In this document: piece after piece, positions 62,701 through 64,000 of the stretch | Numbering within the stretch: position 1 is the stretch's first letter | Layout of the letters: the number at the start of each line of letters is the position of its first letter | Source of the DNA: Streptomyces microflavus | GTDB lineage: Bacteria; Actinomycetota; Actinomycetes; Streptomycetales; Streptomycetaceae | Assembly (NCBI RefSeq): GCF_014650075.1 | Contig: NZ_BMUG01000011.1 | Span: 248,001-312,000, forward strand | DNA length: 64,000 nt | Direction of reading: 5' to 3' | Notes under the pieces: generated by a model | The model's database searches: none | What the model saw: only the letters and a program-made list of their open reading frames with translations | What the model was told of the DNA's origin: nothing | Program-made: the position numbers and the translations under genes

Positions 62701-63491
62701 TGGCGAACTTCCTCGGCGGCGGAGCCGTCTGCAACGCGTTCGCCGCGCAGGTCGGCGCGGAGGTCTGCGTAGTCGACGTCGGTGTCGCATCCGACCTGCC
62801 CGCCACCCCCGGGCTGCTGCCTCGCAAGGTGCGCAAGGGCACGGCGGACTTCACCACGGGCCCCGCCCTCACGAGGGAAGAGGTCCTGGCCGCGATCGAG
62901 GTCGGCATCGAGACCGCCCGCGACCTGGTGGCGGCGGGCAACAAGGCGCTGCTCACCGGTGAGATGGGCATCGCCAACACCACCGCGTCGGCCGCGCTGA
63001 TCTGCGTCTACACCGGGAGCGATGCCTCCGAGGTGACCGGCCGGGGGACCGGCATCAACGACGAGATGCACGCCCGCAAGGTCGACGTCGTACGGCGTGC
63101 GCTCGACCTCCACCAGCCGGACGCGTCCGACCCGATCGGCGTGCTCGCGGCGGTCGGCGGCCTGGAGCACGCCGCGATGGCGGGTTTCCTCCTCGGTGGA
63201 GCCTCCCTGCGTACGCCGGTGATCCTGGACGGCGTGAGTGCGGGAGCGGCGGCCCTGGTCGCCCGCGCCATCGCCCCCGAGGCACTGGCCGCCTGCATCG
63301 CCGGCCACCGCAGCGCGGAACCCGGCCACGTGGCAGCCCTGAACAAGCTGGGCCTGCGCCCGCTGGTCGACCTGGACCTCCGCCTGGGCGAGGGCACGGG
63401 CGCGCTGCTGGCGCTGCCGATCGTGCAGAGCGCGGCGCGGGCGATGCACGAGGTGGCGACGTTCGACGCGGCGGGAGTGACGGAGAAGTAG
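59706..63491 (+). CDS. cobT: BluB-CobT fusion with long Pro/Ala/Glu-rich N-terminus
   Basis: The 1261-residue protein combines three parts. Residues 1 to about 688 are low-complexity Pro/Ala/Glu/Gln sequence with internal duplications (PVQPEAAVEPEQ near 60917 and 61020). About 689-890 is a BluB-type flavin domain ('RRDIRNGFRSDPIPHEVLLRVLEAAHTAPSVGHSQPWDFVVI') that makes dimethylbenzimidazole. About 905-1261 is CobT (nicotinate-nucleotide-dimethylbenzimidazole phosphoribosyltransferase), with 'AGDHGVHAQGVTAWPQEVTAQM' and the catalytic Glu in 'LGEGTGALLALPI'. The fusion would channel the lower ligand from synthesis to activation. Confidence 0.9.
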   Translation: MTDTGQIPGEGQPENAGMVEQPGIPAPGAYTFLDPSEHAPEDDDLLLMPTSQGAWSDPQTAQAQAQTTSQAVSAPAPQAASAPAPQAVVTPAPQAVSAPDAQDTAPAPAAAPAPDQAAQQFPAQQPPQPQQEYAVEPQVPAQGQEARIPAGAHGTHESGGRDSGSVDLNAVRIPAPAPVQTPTPVGARAAARRPLHRGPASAEAPSYGGGTQGGGVVRSLADRGPAGAVRTAPPARHASPSATGPEYFDAPADEAPVLPGPQLGEIPPQGAAPWGPPPQPEPEVTAPEPVQAAQTEAPAEPVAEPEAEGEVRPEVQPEGVPTTEAEPVAVAEVAAGAEQGAAPEAAVQPEAVAPEAAAEAQPPVAPEAAPQPEQIVQPEQVVQQTVEAEAAVKAPAEPVQPEPVQPEAAVEPEQIAPPAVPEQPVPAETVVPAPVEQPVQPEAAVEPEQVVPQPEPVQQAAPAETVVPEPATATEPEAPAEAAAQLPDEEPAAQVAEAPTEEPAAQVAGARGEQPTEQVAEVPTEQVTAQAPKAPAEQPAEALAEVPDVPADILPAESPEGQPAPAEASVPEPSAPVQPVEAVEPAQAQAPAETTELAEAPEQALEPAAATALPAEAEPAPQPEPAAAAEPSPAEPEPAQPAAAPAAAADADAEDGTGPEVIETPGVDGPVEEQAAETAPAEPFTPPAPGYDDAEREAVLRVMRERRDIRNGFRSDPIPHEVLLRVLEAAHTAPSVGHSQPWDFVVIRSAETRRSMHELAQRQREAYAKSLPKGRAKQFKELKIEAILDTPVNIVVTADPTRGGRHTLGRHTQPQMAPYSSALAVENLWLAARAEGLGVGWVSFFDEREMVRALGLPEHLEVVAYLCVGYVDEFPEEPELLQAGWSKRRPLSWVVHEETYGRRALPGEEPHDLLQETISAIRPLDAKALGEAWERQKRMTKPAGALGMLEIISAQLSGLSRMCPPPIPEPAAVAIFAGDHGVHAQGVTAWPQEVTAQMVANFLGGGAVCNAFAAQVGAEVCVVDVGVASDLPATPGLLPRKVRKGTADFTTGPALTREEVLAAIEVGIETARDLVAAGNKALLTGEMGIANTTASAALICVYTGSDASEVTGRGTGINDEMHARKVDVVRRALDLHQPDASDPIGVLAAVGGLEHAAMAGFLLGGASLRTPVILDGVSAGAAALVARAIAPEALAACIAGHRSAEPGHVAALNKLGLRPLVDLDLRLGEGTGALLALPIVQSAARAMHEVATFDAAGVTEK

Positions 63492-63501
63492 TCCGGCCCC
63501 T

Positions 63502-63566
63502 CCGGGGCTCCGCCCCCTTCCAGCCCCTCCGGCGTTTGAGGAGCGGGGTCCGGGGCGGAGCCCCGG
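63502..63566. repeat. GC-rich inverted repeat common in Streptomyces
   Basis: A 15-bp perfect inverted repeat (63502-63516 with 63552-63566) encloses a 'CTCCGGCGTTTGAGGAGCGGGG' type hairpin. This pattern recurs after many Streptomyces genes; it probably terminates bluB-cobT. Confidence 0.65.
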
Positions 63567-63767
63567 TTTCGGGAAGGGGCGGGGAGGGGACAGGCCCGCC
63601 GCAGGCGCCCCACCCCACCGCCCACCCAAGGCCCCCCGCCCCCAGGCCCCACCCCCCACCACCCCGTATCGTGTTCCCCACCCAGGCCCCCCCACTTCCG
63701 CACGTCACAGCCGCTCCACCGCCGCAGCGGCCCTACGCAGCACCCCGCACGAGGAGCCCGCACCGCC

Positions 63768-64000
63768 ATGGCCGAGCACGCAGACCACGCCGAGCACGCA
63801 GCTCACGCCGATCACCCCGCGTACCCCGTCGGACTGCGCCTGCACGGCCGCCGGGTCGTCGTCATCGGCGGCGGCCAGGTCGCCCAGCGCCGCCTGCCGC
63901 AGCTCATCGCCACCGGTGCCGTCATCACCCTGATCTCCCCCTCCGCGACGGCCTCCGTCGAGGCGATGGCGGACGCGGGCGAGATCCGCTGGGAGCGCCG
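63768..64000 (+). CDS. Siroheme/corrin synthase (precorrin-2 dehydrogenase N-terminus), partial
   Basis: Only the first 77 codons are in the window. After a His-rich start (HADHAEHAAHADH), a Rossmann motif 'VVVIGGGQVAQRRLPQLIATGA' identifies the NAD-binding domain of precorrin-2 dehydrogenase/sirohydrochlorin ferrochelatase. It is probably fused to uroporphyrinogen-III C-methyltransferase as in CysG/CobA of streptomycetes. It continues the cobalamin cluster. Confidence 0.85.
   Translation, partial: MAEHADHAEHAAHADHPAYPVGLRLHGRRVVVIGGGQVAQRRLPQLIATGAVITLISPSATASVEAMADAGEIRWER

Overview
The window looks like the core chromosome of a Streptomyces. GC content is very high, with G or C at nearly all third codon positions. 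GTG and TTG starts are common, as are starts with no Shine-Dalgarno that sit 6-8 bases after a TANNNT -10 box. From memory, the gene order (infC-rpmI-rplT, TrmH methyltransferase, PAS kinase, pheST, argCJBDR, argH, metNIQ, cobL, bluB-cobT) follows one conserved stretch of the S. coelicolor chromosome. No rRNA, tRNA, CRISPR array or complete insertion sequence was seen.

Layout. 0-14 kb: a mycosin-type protease with its membrane partner, SseB and DUF1844 proteins, the IF-3/L35/L20 operon with an AUC start and a long structured leader, an rRNA methyltransferase, an orphan histidine kinase, pheS-pheT, a differentiation-type HTH regulator and a NUDIX hydrolase. 14-27 kb: a 3-hydroxyacyl-CoA dehydrogenase, a secreted GH10-like protein, a divergent DMT exporter/MocR pair with overlapping start codons, a His-phosphatase-like pseudoenzyme, a serine hydrolase, a cyclophilin, a DUF5997/LysR-like pair, a tiny secreted protein made of repeats, a P-loop kinase and two transporter or membrane genes. 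27.4-32.1 kb: a visibly AT-richer accessory island. 32.2-43.5 kb: arginine biosynthesis (argCJBD-argR, then argG and argH), interrupted by an L,D-transpeptidase and a TetR/hydrolase pair. 43.5-49.6 kb: a rifamycin-resistance module (rox-helR behind a rifamycin-associated element) divergent from a TetR/MFS efflux pair whose MFS gene carries a one-base frameshift. 49.6-57.2 kb: a lipid acyltransferase, a secreted glycerophosphodiesterase, a small sigma factor, a GNAT protein, two membrane proteins and metNIQ behind a Cys/Met-codon leader peptide. 57.3-64 kb: a GNAT protein and cobalamin genes (cobL, a bluB-cobT fusion with a 690-residue low-complexity extension, and the start of a siroheme/corrin gene).

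The most interesting locus is the island operon at 28.0-32.0 kb. It encodes a UvrD-like helicase, a DarT-family (DUF4433) ADP-ribosyltransferase and an ADP-ribosylglycohydrolase fused to a VOC-like domain, with 4-base overlaps at both junctions. I read it as a toxin/reversing-enzyme system, probably anti-phage. The known DarT antitoxin is a macrodomain protein; here that place is taken by a DraG/ARH-fold enzyme, and a helicase is added. The fold assignments come from motifs; the function is inference. A second notable signal is the 28-codon leader peptide before metNIQ, ending in a Cys-Met-Cys-Arg-Met cluster, which suggests translation-coupled attenuation by sulfur amino acid supply.
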